The notes: generated from the letters alone by a model not told the origin. Shown: positions 9,210 through 18,626, numbered from the stretch's first letter. The stretch: 64,000 nucleotides of DNA from Sphingomonas sp. Ant H11 (GCF_000797515.1 NZ_JSBN01000063.1:48371-112370); one strand, 5' to 3'. Made by a program: numbers and translations.

Positions 9210-10526
9210 CTAGACCCGGACGGTGCGCTTGCCGCCAACCCAGGCGAAGAAACGCGGCACCAGCCCGTTGCGCTCGATCCATTCCGAATAATCGCGATAC
9301 GTCGGGTCCATCCCGAGATGCCGCTCCTCGGTCTTGGCACGCCAATAATAGACTCCGCTGACCACCCCCATCAGGATCGTCGCCCGCACCGCGTCGAGCC
9401 AGGAGCCCGTCGTCAGCACGGGCACGGTCGAAATCCACCAGAACAAATTCTTCGACAGATAGGCCGGGTGGCGCGAAAACGCATAAGGCCCGTGCGTCAA
9501 AATGCCGCGATGCGTCAGGTTGGAAAAGCGAAAACCAAACGCGACCGTCGCCCAGGCATAGATTGCCGTCAAACCGACCAGCACCGTACCGATCGCGACC
9601 AGCACCACCGGATGTCCGGCGAACCAGACCGACCAGCCATCGGAGCCATAGGTGCCGGGATGATAATCGAGCGGCCCGTTTTCGGCCATCAGCGTGAAGG
9701 GAGGGTAACAAATCAGCGCCGCCATCCACGCCGCCGCAAACGGGTTTGCACTGCGAATGTGCGAATCGAGTGGACGGAAGGTGAGGATATAGCCGGCCGT
9801 CGCGAACGCGCAGTCGATCACGAACATGAAGCCGATCAACCAATTGGCCAGCGCCACCGGATTGTGCAGCACCTCCGCGACATTCCCGTGGATGAACCCG
9901 GCGAACCCCGGCGGCACCACCGCCAGCATGAACGCCAGAAAAAAGGCCTTCACGCCCCAACTGCGCAAATGGTTATACAGCGCCTCACGGTCGATCGGCT
10001 CGTCGAGCCCCATCAGCCACGCGCCGAGCGCCCAAGCGCCATCCTTGGGCGCGACCAGGCGACGATCGATCCACAGCACATAGGGGATCGAACCGACCAG
10101 CAGCAGCGGTGCGGCGACGCCGAAACACGCCATCGCAAAGGGAAAGCCGCCCCATTGGTTGCTCCAGTAAAAGCGCCCGGTGCCATAGATCAGCGCGATG
10201 CCCGCCCAGGTCGCCCACAACCCCGCGAGCTTGGTCAGCGACACATCGAGCGTTTCACGCCACGGCTTCGGGGTGCTCCAGTCAATGCCGGTCGAGGCGC
10301 GACGGTGGACCTTGTCGACCAATACCGCCCACAGCACCATCGGCAGCGCGCAGGCCGCGATATTGACGAGCGCCGCATAGGGCCCGTCCATGCCATAATA
10401 ACGCGCGATCGCGACCCACAGGAACAGGCCGCCGAGACCCGCCAACCCGCAGCCAGTGCTGACCGCCGAGACCGGGCGGGGATCGGCCGCCTTGGCGGCC
10501 CGCGCGAGGGCAGTGTCATGAAACAT
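9210..10526 (-). CDS. Isoprenylcysteine carboxyl methyltransferase-like membrane protein
   Basis: 438-residue integral membrane protein with about ten hydrophobic segments. The C-terminal third carries the methyltransferase signature HGPYAFSRHPAYLSKNLFW (near residue 330), then WRAKTEERHLGMDPTYRDY; both are hallmarks of the ICMT/PEMT-type SAM-dependent methyltransferases. The long N-terminal membrane half is unusual for a plain ICMT and suggests a fused transporter-like or scaffold region. The substrate is unknown; bacterial members act on lipids or small isoprenoids. It stands alone, convergent with the TPR gene. Confidence 0.75.
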   Translation of the reverse strand: MFHDTALARAAKAADPRPVSAVSTGCGLAGLGGLFLWVAIARYYGMDGPYAALVNIAACALPMVLWAVLVDKVHRRASTGIDWSTPKPWRETLDVSLTKLAGLWATWAGIALIYGTGRFYWSNQWGGFPFAMACFGVAAPLLLVGSIPYVLWIDRRLVAPKDGAWALGAWLMGLDEPIDREALYNHLRSWGVKAFFLAFMLAVVPPGFAGFIHGNVAEVLHNPVALANWLIGFMFVIDCAFATAGYILTFRPLDSHIRSANPFAAAWMAALICYPPFTLMAENGPLDYHPGTYGSDGWSVWFAGHPVVLVAIGTVLVGLTAIYAWATVAFGFRFSNLTHRGILTHGPYAFSRHPAYLSKNLFWWISTVPVLTTGSWLDAVRATILMGVVSGVYYWRAKTEERHLGMDPTYRDYSEWIERNGLVPRFFAWVGGKRTVRV

Positions 10527-10595
10527 CGCAGGCGGCGTAGCGCAGGAAGGGTTAGCGATGCGTAAAGGACAATCCCGGCGACTGGCGGCAGTCCG

Positions 10596-11666
10596 CTATC
10601 GCCCCACCCCGGCACGGCATTGCATCAACGGTTGAATGCGCGTGCCAAATGCCTCCACGCCTTCGACGAAGTCGTCGAAGGTCAGCAGCACACCGCCGGT
10701 ATTGGGCACCGCTGCCATTTCGTCGAGCATCCGCGCGACATTGGCATAGGAGCCGACCAGCGTGCCCATATTGATGTTGACCGCCCCTTCCGGTGCCGCA
10801 AGCTGGCGGACGTTGGTGTCCTTATTGTGGGTGTCCTTCGCGCCCTGGTCGGCCAGCCAGGCGATCGCCTCGAGATCGGCACCGTCATTATAGGACTGCC
10901 ACTTCGCCATCGCCGCTTCATCGGTTTCGGCGGCAATGATCATGACAAGCACGAAGATCGACACGTCGCGCCCAGTCTTTGCGGTGGCCGCCGCCAGCCG
11001 CGCATTGTTCGACGCGAACGCCGTCGGCGTGTTCACCCCCTTGCCCAGGCAGAAGGCATAATCCGCCCATTTCGCCGAGAAAGCGAGCCCGTCATCGGAG
11101 GAGCCCGCGCAGATGATCTTCATGTCGCCGCTCGGCACCGGGCGGACGCGACAATCGTCCATTTGATAATAATCGCCCTTGAAGTCGCTCTCGCCGGTTT
11201 CCCACAATTCGCGCAGGATATGGGCATATTCATCGAGCATCGTGTAGCGATTGCGGAAATGCTCGTCGCCGGGCCACAGCCCCATCTGGGTATATTCGGG
11301 CGGCTGCCAGCCGGTGATGAGGTTGAGCCCGAACCGCCCATGACTGATCGAATCGATCGTGTTGCACATCCGCGCGGCGAAGGCGGGCGGGATGATGAGC
11401 GTCGGGCAGGTCGCGAAGATCTTGATCTTCTCCGTCACCGCCGCCAGCCCCGCCATCAGCGTGAAGCTTTCCAGGCCATATTCCCAGAATTCGGTCTTGC
11501 CCCCGAAACCGCGCAGCTTGATCATCGACAGCAGGAAGTCGAGCCCGTGTTTTTCCGCCGATTGCGCGATCGTCTTGTTGAGATCGAACGACGGCAGGTA
11601 TTGCGGAGCGTTTTCGGAAATCAACCAGCCATTGTTGTTGATGGGGACGAAGACGCCGACTTGCAT
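10596..11666 (-). CDS. rutA: Pyrimidine monooxygenase RutA
   Basis: 356-residue luciferase-like flavin monooxygenase starting [20 protein letters not shown]. RutA uses FMNH2 and O2 to open the uracil ring, giving a peroxyureidoacrylate. The long match to RutA ([20 protein letters not shown] near residue 110 and [20 protein letters not shown] near 190) and the adjacent rutB, rutC and rutD make the assignment firm. It is the last gene of the operon here, 4 bp after rutD, whereas in E. coli rutA is first. Confidence 0.95.
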   Translation of the reverse strand: MQVGVFVPINNNGWLISENAPQYLPSFDLNKTIAQSAEKHGLDFLLSMIKLRGFGGKTEFWEYGLESFTLMAGLAAVTEKIKIFATCPTLIIPPAFAARMCNTIDSISHGRFGLNLITGWQPPEYTQMGLWPGDEHFRNRYTMLDEYAHILRELWETGESDFKGDYYQMDDCRVRPVPSGDMKIICAGSSDDGLAFSAKWADYAFCLGKGVNTPTAFASNNARLAAATAKTGRDVSIFVLVMIIAAETDEAAMAKWQSYNDGADLEAIAWLADQGAKDTHNKDTNVRQLAAPEGAVNINMGTLVGSYANVARMLDEMAAVPNTGGVLLTFDDFVEGVEAFGTRIQPLMQCRAGVGR

Positions 11667-11670
11667 GGTG

Positions 11671-12471
11671 TTACCCTTCCGCGATTTCGCCCGCCAGCCA
11701 GGCGAGCACGAAGCTGTTGAACGCATCCGGATCGACCACGTTGACGGCATGGCCGCCATGTTCCGCCCGGCAGAAACCCGCGATCGGCAAACCGTTGGCA
11801 AGCGCGACCCCGGCATTGGACGGCACCAGCATGTCGTCATCCGAACACACGACCAACACTGGCCGGTGGATCTCACGCAGGCGATCGGCGATGTCGAAGG
11901 TGGCCAGCGCGGCGATGCGTTTTTCCATCGTGGCGACGCCCGGAAACTGCGCCAGTTGCGCGGGCAGTTCCGCCTCCAGCGCCGCGTGATGCGCCGAAAT
12001 CCAGTTGGCCGGATACAGGAAGATCGGCTGCGCCCGCAGATACGCCTCCACACCGCTATCGCGCAGCAATGCAAGCCGCGCGTCGAAACAGCGCAGGAAA
12101 TGCGGATCGGGGGACGCCCAGCCATTGACCACGACGAACTTGTCGATCCGCTCCGGTGCCAACAGCGCCAGCGCCAGCGCCGCCACACCGCCCGCGGCAT
12201 GGCCGACGATCGTCGCGCGCGCCACGCCGAGCGTGTCGAGCAGCGTCAGCATGTCCGCGGCAAAGTCCTCGACCGACACCGTTTCGGGCAAAGCGCGATC
12301 GCTGCGGCCAGTCCCGCGATGGTCATAGGCGATGACGTGATAGCGCTCGGCAAGCGCCGCGATATTGGGTGCCCAATAGCTCGCCGAGCCGCCAAGGCCC
12401 GACGACAGGAGGAGCGGCGGCGCAGCGGCGCTGCCGTGGGTCTCGTAATACAGGCCTGCGGCGTGCGGCAT
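11671..12471 (-). CDS. rutD: Putative aminoacrylate hydrolase RutD
   Basis: 266-residue alpha/beta hydrolase. The oxyanion region ([17 protein letters not shown]), the DHRGTGRSD motif and the nucleophile elbow GHAAGG (near residue 112) are visible, as are the acid motif SDDDMLV and a C-terminal H ([10 protein letters not shown]). The elbow has Ala where typical serine hydrolases carry Ser. RutD is thought to speed the spontaneous hydrolysis of aminoacrylate to malonic semialdehyde and ammonia in uracil breakdown. It lies between rutC and rutA in one operon. Confidence 0.9.
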   Translation of the reverse strand: MPHAAGLYYETHGSAAAPPLLLSSGLGGSASYWAPNIAALAERYHVIAYDHRGTGRSDRALPETVSVEDFAADMLTLLDTLGVARATIVGHAAGGVAALALALLAPERIDKFVVVNGWASPDPHFLRCFDARLALLRDSGVEAYLRAQPIFLYPANWISAHHAALEAELPAQLAQFPGVATMEKRIAALATFDIADRLREIHRPVLVVCSDDDMLVPSNAGVALANGLPIAGFCRAEHGGHAVNVVDPDAFNSFVLAWLAGEIAEG

Positions 12472-12511
12472 GATTCAGCCTTGCATCGACAGCGATGGCG
12501 TGCCGAGCATC

Positions 12512-12895
12512 TCAACCAAGATGCGCGACCGAGGCGATTTCCACCAGGCAATCCGGCTTCACCAGATCGGCGCGGATGCAGTAGCGCGCAGGCTTTGCGC
12601 CCGGAAAATATTCGGCATACACGCCATTGAAGGCCGCATAATCGGCCAGGTCTTTCAGGAAGATGTGGTTCATCGCGACATCTTCCAGCGTCGCGCCCGC
12701 CGCTTCCAGCGTCACCTTGATAACGTCCAGCACATGCCGCGTCTGTGCGGCGGCATCGCCGACATGCAGCACCGCCCCGCCCTCGCCAAGCGCCAGCACG
12801 CCCGAGACATAGACGGTATTCCCCGCCTTGGCCCCAGCCGAATACGGCGCGATCGGGGTCGGGAATTGCGGGGGATTGATCGCTTCGAAGGGCAT
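12512..12895 (-). CDS. rutC: RutC, RidA-family deaminase/aminoacrylate peracid reductase
   Basis: 127 residues from ATG 12895. A typical RidA/YjgF trimer subunit: the substrate-binding pattern [20 protein letters not shown] at the N-terminus and the conserved C-terminal Arg/Glu region ([18 protein letters not shown]). In the Rut pathway it handles the 3-aminoacrylate intermediates released by RutB. It starts 4 bp after the rutB stop, so coupled translation is likely. Confidence 0.93.
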   Translation of the reverse strand: MPFEAINPPQFPTPIAPYSAGAKAGNTVYVSGVLALGEGGAVLHVGDAAAQTRHVLDVIKVTLEAAGATLEDVAMNHIFLKDLADYAAFNGVYAEYFPGAKPARYCIRADLVKPDCLVEIASVAHLG

Positions 12896-12899
12896 GAAC

Positions 12900-13630
12900 C
12901 TACTCCTTGGGCGACTGGCCGAACGACCCGCAGAAATCTGCGGCCGTACTGATCCAGCCGAAGAATTTCTCGACATTGTAGACGCTGGCCGCCTGCATTT
13001 CGGGCGGGCCGAGATGATGCGTGGCATCCTCCAGCATCACTCCGAAATATTCGAGATGGAAGCCATCGCGCAACGTGCTCTCGACGCAGACGTTGCTGGC
13101 AATCCCGACGAACACGATGTTGCGAATGCCGCGCGAGCGCAGCGTCGAATCCAGCTGCGAATTGAAGAACGCCGAATAGCGCGTCTTATGGACGCGAAGG
13201 TCGCCCGGTTGCGGGGTCAGCGCATCGACGATCTCATAATCCCACCCACCGCGCGCCAGCAAGTGCCCGCCAGTTCGGGGCGCTGGCGCATCGTCTTCAG
13301 CGCGTTCGATTTGTGCCAGTTGGGCGAGCCCGGCCCGCCCGCCTCGCGATACTCGGGGTCCCAGCCATTTTGCAGGAACACCACCTGCACGCCCGCAGCC
13401 CGCGCCGTATCGAGCACCGTCGCGATCTTGCCGATCGTCCCCGCCGCGCCCGAAATGTCGAAACCCGCCAAATCGACATAGCCGCCCTTGCTAGCATAGG
13501 CGTTCTGCATGTCGATCACCACGACGGCGGTATGCTCGGGCGCGAGCCGCAACGCCTCGGGCCGGGCCGGGAGCGTCACCGCCGTGTCGCCATCCCCGCC
13601 GGGGCAGATCACGGTCTGATCGTCGGCCAC
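12900..13630 (-). pseudogene. rutB: Peroxyureidoacrylate/ureidoacrylate amidohydrolase RutB, frameshifted
   Basis: Isochorismatase-like cysteine hydrolase. The N-terminal frame (GTG at 13630) contains the catalytic Asp motif [20 protein letters not shown] one-base deletion near 13263 moves the frame, after which the protein continues [20 protein letters not shown] and carries the catalytic Cys in [16 protein letters not shown]. The repaired product is about 243 residues, the normal RutB length. It is the first gene of the rut operon; attL of the prophage starts only 128 bp upstream of it. The shift is probably an assembly error. Confidence 0.85.
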
Positions 13631-13695
13631 GCAACACTCCCTCGCGAAAGCGTCCGATCCTGTCGTGGATGTCGCACAAGTGCAAGGGCCGCATC

Positions 13696-13724
13696 TTGCG
13701 CACCGGCTTTACCCACGCTAACCG
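13696..13724 (+). promoter_or_regulatory. Candidate original tRNA-Gly promoter, now orphaned
   Basis: TTGCGC (13696-13701), a 17-bp spacer and TAACCG (13719-13724) lie 36 bp upstream of the truncated tRNA half at attL. This is where the promoter of the uninterrupted tRNA gene should be. The hexamers are weak, so this is tentative. Confidence 0.3.
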
Positions 13725-13758
13725 GGGCAGATCGCCGCAGCAGCGCGCGCAGCCGGCG

Positions 13759-13797
13759 AGCGGGTATAGTACAATGGTAGTACAGCAGCCTTCCAAG
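13759..13797 (+). repeat. attL: 39-bp core with the tRNA-Gly 5' half
   Basis: Identical to 54078-54116. It holds the acceptor 5' strand, D arm and 5' anticodon arm up to the anticodon loop of tRNA-Gly, then breaks into phage sequence, so this copy cannot make a tRNA. It marks the left prophage junction. Confidence 0.95.
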
Positions 13798-13839
13798 TTT
13801 TAGCAGACGCCACAAATCAACGACTTAGCTTGCATTTAA

Positions 13840-13877
13840 ATTCCGACTTATGCGGATATTGCCGTTTCGGTCGGAAT
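13840..13877. promoter_or_regulatory. Left-arm inverted ATTCCGAC pair, candidate integrase/excisionase sites
   Basis: ATTCCGAC (13840-13847) and its inverse GTCGGAAT (13870-13877) lie 43 bp inside attL. The same octamer recurs as a cluster beside attR (54001-54034). A pair of related sites in both att arms is the layout expected of arm-type binding sites for a tyrosine integrase or its excisionase. This is an inference from position and repetition. Confidence 0.5.
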
Positions 13878-13888
13878 GGATTGGCCCC

Positions 13889-14239
13889 CTAAAAAATCCC
13901 CAGGAACCGCGCACGCGGCTTTGCTTTTGCCAGCGCCGCCGTCCACTCGGCATCGCAGCTACTGCCCAGCTTCACGGCGGTGCGCTTGTCGATATTGGCT
14001 TTCACGAGCTGGCCCGTTTGCGCGACATCGTGCGCGCCCAGACCACCGGCAGAGCCATCAATCAGGGTGAGCGGTGCCCCCGGCGTTGGATCCAGCAGGC
14101 CCGACGCCATCAGGATCTTCATGCACGGGCTGGCAGCCTGGGTCAGCACGGTAGAGGTCGTCATACAGGCAGAGATTGCGGCGCAGAGCATCAGCGACGC
14201 CATGCACCGCCACGCCTGCATCGGGCGCTTGTCGAACAT
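13889..14239 (-). CDS. Putative outer-membrane spanin lipoprotein (Rz1-like)
   Basis: 116 residues from ATG 14239. The N-terminus (MFDKRPMQAWRCMASLMLCA followed by A-I-S-A-C) is a lipoprotein signal with the lipobox ISAC, so Cys25 or so would be acylated and the protein anchored in the outer membrane. It starts inside the preceding reading frame (14058-14534) in a different phase, reproducing the nested Rz/Rz1 layout of lambda. The position after the endolysin fits a role in disrupting the outer membrane at the end of lysis. It is larger than most Rz1 proteins, so the role is inferred. Confidence 0.55.
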   Translation of the reverse strand: MFDKRPMQAWRCMASLMLCAAISACMTTSTVLTQAASPCMKILMASGLLDPTPGAPLTLIDGSAGGLGAHDVAQTGQLVKANIDKRTAVKLGSSCDAEWTAALAKAKPRARFLGIF

Positions 14240-14534
14240 CGATCTGTCCTTTCTGGACCTGTACGTCCACCTCGACCTTTTGCCGGGTGGCATCGTTGAT
14301 TTGTGGGATCGCGGCGGTGGCGATGTCGCCGGTGGCCTGTCCCAGCGAGGCGTCGACCTTGGCCTGACCAACCTTCGCCGCCATTTGGCCCGGGCGGATC
14401 GCGACCCACCAGAACGCCGCGCCGATCGCCCCGGCGACAGCCAGGGCGAATATTACGCGGAAAACCCAGTTGGCGGCGCGCACCTGCGGCAAGGCGTCCT
14501 CGGCCAGTTGCTCGGCCTCGCTCAGCATATTCAT
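14058..14534 (-). CDS. Putative inner-membrane spanin (Rz-like)
   Basis: 158 residues. The N-terminal part has a short cytoplasmic stretch, one transmembrane helix (about residues 24-46: VFRVIFALAVAGAIGAAFWW), then a Gln/Ala/Lys-rich periplasmic region (ATRQKVEVDVQVQKGQIDV) that could form a coiled coil. The ATG overlaps the endolysin stop as ATGA. The lipoprotein gene begins within it in another frame. The last 60 residues are Gly/Pro-rich and may be only the shadow of the overlapping gene, so the functional end is uncertain. Confidence 0.5.
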   Translation of the reverse strand: MNMLSEAEQLAEDALPQVRAANWVFRVIFALAVAGAIGAAFWWVAIRPGQMAAKVGQAKVDASLGQATGDIATAAIPQINDATRQKVEVDVQVQKGQIDVRQAPDAGVAVHGVADALRRNLCLYDDLYRADPGCQPVHEDPDGVGPAGSNAGGTAHPD

Positions 14535-15110
14535 GCGCCGGCGACTCCCGCCAGGCAGTCACGCCGTTCCTTCTCGCGCCGGTTCACCAGGCCGGGCGCG
14601 GCGCAATAGACGACCCCTTTGGTCGACCGCTTGCAGGCATATCGCTTCGGCACCGCACCGCGTGGACGGAACAGCACGATATACCCCCCGGAACGCCTCG
14701 CACGCCGCGCGCCAGCGATGCGCCGCCGCCTCGCGCGCCATCGGCGAACCGCGCCAGTGACCAGCGCCGCCGTTGAGGATGAAGTCACCGGCTTGCCCGC
14801 GCAGCGACACCGGGCCGGAAAGCAGTTCTGGCGTGATCGCCACCGCCTCGCTGGTCGCTTCGGTAAGATCGGCCTTCAGCCAAGCGTCGCATTGCGCCTT
14901 GGTTGCCGTCATGCCCGGACGGACGCCTCTGGTATGGCCGCTGCAGATCGTCCAGACCGAGCCGCTATCCTGATAGGCGTGATAGACGGTGCCCTCGGCA
15001 GCGCGGGTGCCGGGAAGCGCCAGTGTGACGGCTGCGGCGATCAGCGCACCGATTCCAGCGCCGACACCGACCTTGCTGGCCGGGGTCAGCTTGCGCGGTT
15101 CACTGGCCAT
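14531..15110 (-). pseudogene. SAR-type GH24 lysozyme endolysin, frameshifted
   Basis: An N-terminal weakly hydrophobic, Gly/Ala-rich helix (residues 14-34) acts as a signal-anchor-release segment. The T4-lysozyme triad is present at the exact family spacing: E39, D48 and T54 in AEGTVYHAYQDSGSVWTI. A G6 run on the coding strand (14684-14689) shifts the frame; with five G the protein goes on to the conserved C-terminus GLVNRREKERRDCLAG and stops at 14531, overlapping the next gene. It cleaves peptidoglycan to release progeny. The holin-like gene directly upstream (4-codon overlap) supports the assignment. Confidence 0.8.
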
Positions 15111-15381
15111 CGGTCGGCACCTTGCGGGTGATGCGCGCGACGGCGATCGCGACCAGCAGCAGGATCGGGAACGATCCGGTCAGCCACGACGGGAGCAGCG
15201 CGCGCAGATCCTGCGGCATCGCATTCCAGACTTCCGACGCAGTGCCGGGAAAGGCCTGCACGAACGTCTCGATCAGCGCGCCGATCGCGGCGAGCCGGAT
15301 CGAGGAGAAGGTATAGGCGCGGTGCCAGTCATCGATGAGACGCGCGCACAACCAGGCGCGCCACTTTGCGAGCAGCGTCAT
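15100..15381 (-). CDS. Holin-like protein (DUF7940 type)
   Basis: 93 residues: a basic N-terminal helix (KWRAWLCARLIDDWHRAYTF), an amphipathic middle (SSIRLAAIGALIETFVQAFP) and a C-terminal transmembrane segment (about 68-84, FPILLLVAIAVARI) with a charged tail. The D-D-W-H-R-A pattern followed by S-x-R-L-A-A-I-G is seen in short membrane proteins of alphaproteobacterial phages that sit just before the lysozyme gene and are annotated as holins. Position directly upstream of the endolysin, with an 11-bp overlap, supports this. Pore formation is not shown by sequence. Confidence 0.6.
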   Translation of the reverse strand: MTLLAKWRAWLCARLIDDWHRAYTFSSIRLAAIGALIETFVQAFPGTASEVWNAMPQDLRALLPSWLTGSFPILLLVAIAVARITRKVPTDGQ

Positions 15382-15692
15382 CGGATTTCCTTTCGGGTAC
15401 GGGATAGTGTGTGGGGTAAGTCCCGGCAGGCATCGCCTTCGGAGGCTTGGTCGTACGTCGCCGCAGTGGCGCGGATGCCACGCGAAAGGGCGTCCTGTTC
15501 CAGCGCTGCCTCGGCGCGTGAGACGAGATCGTCGAACGCTGGCGTCGGCGGATGGAGCGGGAACGCCCCGCGCAACGTGTCCTCGAATGCCCCGACCTGG
15601 GCATAGCGGCGCTGCGCGATCGCCCGTTCGACCGGGTTTGCCAGCGCCAGCAAGAAACCAACGAGGCAGAGGATGACGCCGCCCTCGATCAT
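15378..15692 (-). CDS. Single-TM protein of the lysis block
   Basis: 104 residues with one N-terminal membrane helix (IEGGVILCLVGFLLALANP) and a soluble helical remainder rich in Ala, Arg and Glu. ATGA overlaps with both neighbours place it in the lysis gene string. It resembles no family I can name. It could be an accessory holin/antiholin or an inner-membrane spanin candidate, given its N-out/soluble-tail layout. Confidence 0.6.
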   Translation of the reverse strand: MIEGGVILCLVGFLLALANPVERAIAQRRYAQVGAFEDTLRGAFPLHPPTPAFDDLVSRAEAALEQDALSRGIRATAATYDQASEGDACRDLPHTLSRTRKEIR

Positions 15693-15934
15693 GGCATTGG
15701 TCCGGATTTTGGCGGCGCGATCATTTCGAGTTTGGCCTCGATTCTGGCCGTTCGCTCGTTGATCATGTTGAGCTGTTTATTGCTCTCTTCGAGGGCCGTG
15801 ATCCGGCGCTCGTGCTGTTGGAGCTCGTTGAGGTAGCCGCCGCCTGTCATCGTCGCGCCGATCAGCGTGATCACGATCGCTGCGGGTGCCCACCAGTCTT
15901 TCCATGTCGGAGCACGCGGCACTTGTGCGCTCAC
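15689..15934 (-). CDS. Small TM plus coiled-coil phage protein
   Basis: 81 residues from a GTG start that overlaps the previous stop (GTGA). One membrane helix (about 15-33, APAAIVITLIGATMTGGGYL) is followed by a heptad-rich coiled coil (ELQQHERRITALEESNKQLN). Small phage proteins of this build upstream of lysis genes include holin and antiholin candidates. No specific family is recognised. Confidence 0.65.
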   Translation of the reverse strand: MSAQVPRAPTWKDWWAPAAIVITLIGATMTGGGYLNELQQHERRITALEESNKQLNMINERTARIEAKLEMIAPPKSGPMP

Positions 15935-16155
15935 GCGGGCACTATCTCAAACCGCTCGGTCGGCGGTACCGTCGTATCGTCCCATAGCTGCGGATGAACC
16001 GGGGAACTCGGATCGTTGAAATCCTTCTGGAGGTAGGCCCTCGCACCCCCTTCGGAGGAGAAAGAGAGCCCGCGCTCGGGACTTCGGCGCAACATTCCAC
16101 CATCCCAGTAGAGGTTGTCGCTAGTGTCAGCATCGGTGACGCATATCTTGAACAT
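15931..16155 (-). CDS. Small phage protein of unknown function (74 aa)
   Basis: 74 residues, start overlapping the tail-fibre stop as TAATG and stop overlapping the next GTG start. The sequence (MFKICVTDADTSDNLYWDGG) is acidic and aromatic with no motif I recognise. Being coupled directly behind the fibre gene, it may be a fibre chaperone or a small tail component; that is a guess from position. Confidence 0.6.
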   Translation of the reverse strand: MFKICVTDADTSDNLYWDGGMLRRSPERGLSFSSEGGARAYLQKDFNDPSSPVHPQLWDDTTVPPTERFEIVPA

Positions 16156-18626
16156 TATGCCACTCCTGATCCGGTGATCTTGAGCCAGATGCCCGATGTT
16201 GCACCGGTGTCCTTCTGCTGGAAGCCAAGCGCTCCGCTAACAAAGACAAGGCGAATGCCCGTCGCGCTGGAATCGTCACCAAAGCTCGCATCGCCTTTTA
16301 GTTTAAGGCTGAGCCCCGATCCACCATCGACCACGAACGTCGCCGTCTTGTTGGTCGTCATGTTCATGACCGTGTAGATTCCGATCGCGTAGGCTTGCGT
16401 CAGCACCGGTGAGAAGTCGTCCACCGCCACTGGTGCCGGTACAAACCGACCGCCGGGGAACAGAAGCTGGCCGCCGTTGGTATCAAAGTCTCCGCCGGGC
16501 GGAGAGGTAAAGGTTATGGCGTCCGGCCTCGCGTGATTCTCGAAGGTGACCCGGCGGTTCTGGACTGAGGATGAGGGTATAAGACTGGCCTCAGCAAGCT
16601 TGATCGCTAGAGTTCGGTAGGACGATCCGGGTGCCAAGCGTATCGTAGTCTCGCGCGCGTCGATGTTGTAGAGGCTGACTGCGGTGTCGACGCGGGTTGC
16701 CTTGATGTCTACATCAAGGCCCGAGCAGGCGTGCGGGGCACCGTCAAATGTAGCGGTGAACCCTGTTGAATAGCCATCAACGACTCCGCGAGCGTAAACC
16801 TTGCTGACGTCCCCTGCGAGCATCAGCCCAGCGCCTAAAAGGTTGCTTCCGTCAGTTGCCGGGGCAGTACCTGGAGCAAATGCATTGGCTTTTAGCCCAG
16901 TGACCCGCACCGCAGATTGACCGAGATAAAAACGCTGCCACCTTGCATGGCCCAATAACCTCGATGTCTTCAAACGAACTGCCAGTTTCGTAACTTGCCC
17001 CCCGGAAATAAGGCACCATCGCAACGGCATTGTAACTGCTGATCTGATCTGAATAGGCGGGTGCGTAGATGCGCCCATTCCTGAAGGTGCAACGCTGGTT
17101 GTCCCGCCCCAATGCGCCGGGATTCACGCAATTCACCGTTATGAAGTTGGTCGCGGTGCAGTCGTGGCAGCCATAACCTAATTCGATTCCGGTATCCGCA
17201 GAGTTTTCGATGTATACGTCTTCAAGATGGACGTTGCTGATGACGTCGCCAGTGTCGAGACTACCGCCCGACGAGGTGGCGAAGATGCCGTTTTGCGTGA
17301 CGGTCGTATAGATCCGAATGCGACGGCCGAACATATTAGACGCGACAAGCTGGAGGCCGTTTGCGTATGTATTCCAGGCGAAGAGACCATCGACCTCCAA
17401 GAGGCCACCACGGTGCACGAGCACGTTCGAGGAGGAGCCCTTGGCCTTTAAGTTCTGGATCAAGACCCGGCTCGACGGTGTCGCAGGCGTGAAGTTCACC
17501 TGCACCAAATCATTGAAGTTGCTGCCCAACGTGGGGTTCGGAACGGTGGCGTCGATGTGCATATTGATGAGCTGGGCGTGGGTGGAAACGAGAATACCGA
17601 CGCCATCGGAGCCGGTGCCCCCCATCTTCTTCAGCACGCCGCCCATGCCGTGGACGACGAGTCCGGGGGTAGTGATCTCGACCATATCACCATTGAAAGG
17701 GAAGATTCCGGGCGGGATCACGAAATGATCTTTTCCCTGGACCGCAGCACGGATTGCTGTCGACAGATCTCCGGTCCAGTGCCCGCGATGATCTGTGTCT
17801 GGGTCGTCTTCGCAAAAGCGTCTAGCAGCGTTGGGAGGTTTCGCAGGGCGCTATCGACATCGGTCGGGGTGCCGGCCCACTGGTAACCGATGGCGTTGCC
17901 CTTCTGGCGGACCCATGCCCCTTCATCGAGCCTAGTGCTGTCAGCCTTAATCACATGGGGCAGGTTCTCGACATAGGGACCTGCGCCGCGTTCGAAATAA
18001 TATCGCGCGTCTGGAATGCCCGGCACCCGACCAGCGATGCTACCTTGCGCGTCACGTCCGAGGCTCGGAACGCAACCAGGCTCGAATAGCTATTGTCGGC
18101 CTCACCGGGCGGCCCCTGATAGGCGGTGTCGATCGGCTGCACCTCGATCGCGCCAGTGTCCGGGTTGGGCGCAAGGATCTTCCCGCCACCGAGCCGCTGG
18201 CTGGCGGGCGGCAGATCGGGCGCGCTTTCGCCCGGCGGCAACATCAGTGCCCGGCTGCTCACATCGGTTAGCTGATCGTCCTGTTCCTGACCGATCAGCA
18301 TCTGCCGGTCGAGCGCTTCCTCGTGACTTTTCGCCGGGAACACACCCCCCGTTTGTATATTGCATCGGCTGCACTCGCGCGGTCGAGCGCGTGATCTTCA
18401 GGGATGCGCCGTTGGTCGCGACAAGCCGTGTCAGGGTGCCCCCGGCATCGGTATCGCCACCGGTGACGGTGTAATCCGTGCCCAGCGCCAAAACCGTTTC
18501 CACCCCAGCGGCGATCCGCGACACGATCAGGTCCCCCGCCGCCTTGAAGCGGAATGGCACGGCAAAGCTCGTGGTGACGCCATTCTCGGCATAGGTGACG
18601 GATGCGGGAAGCGCGGCGACGGTCAT
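16155..18626 (-). pseudogene. Tail fibre/tailspike (beta-helix), four frameshifts
   Basis: Five consecutive frame segments form one protein of about 820 residues. The N-terminus (TVAALPASVTYAENGVTTSF, then FRFKAAGDLIVSR) is the T7-type fibre domain that binds the tail. The middle and C-terminal parts are rich in short Asn/Gly/Val strands with the look of a pectate-lyase-type right-handed beta-helix (LVVHGMGGVLKKMGG, DVISNVHLEDVYIENSADTG). Shifts lie at the C6 run 18345-18350 and near 18027, 17776 and 16950. As the receptor-binding protein it sets host range. Four indels in one gene could be real inactivation, but the same error type occurs all over the window. Confidence 0.75.

Noticed and set aside
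13759..13797. A second tRNA-Gly gene
   Set aside because: Only the 5' half is present; after the anticodon loop the sequence is phage and cannot form the 3' anticodon arm, T arm or acceptor.
16950..18350. Programmed ribosomal frameshifting in the fibre gene
   Set aside because: Four shifts of mixed type, only one in a homopolymer and no typical slippery heptamer seen; sequencing indels explain them better.
16155..18626. Diversity-generating retroelement acting on the fibre gene, as in BPP-1
   Set aside because: No reverse transcriptase gene and no template/variable repeat pair could be seen.
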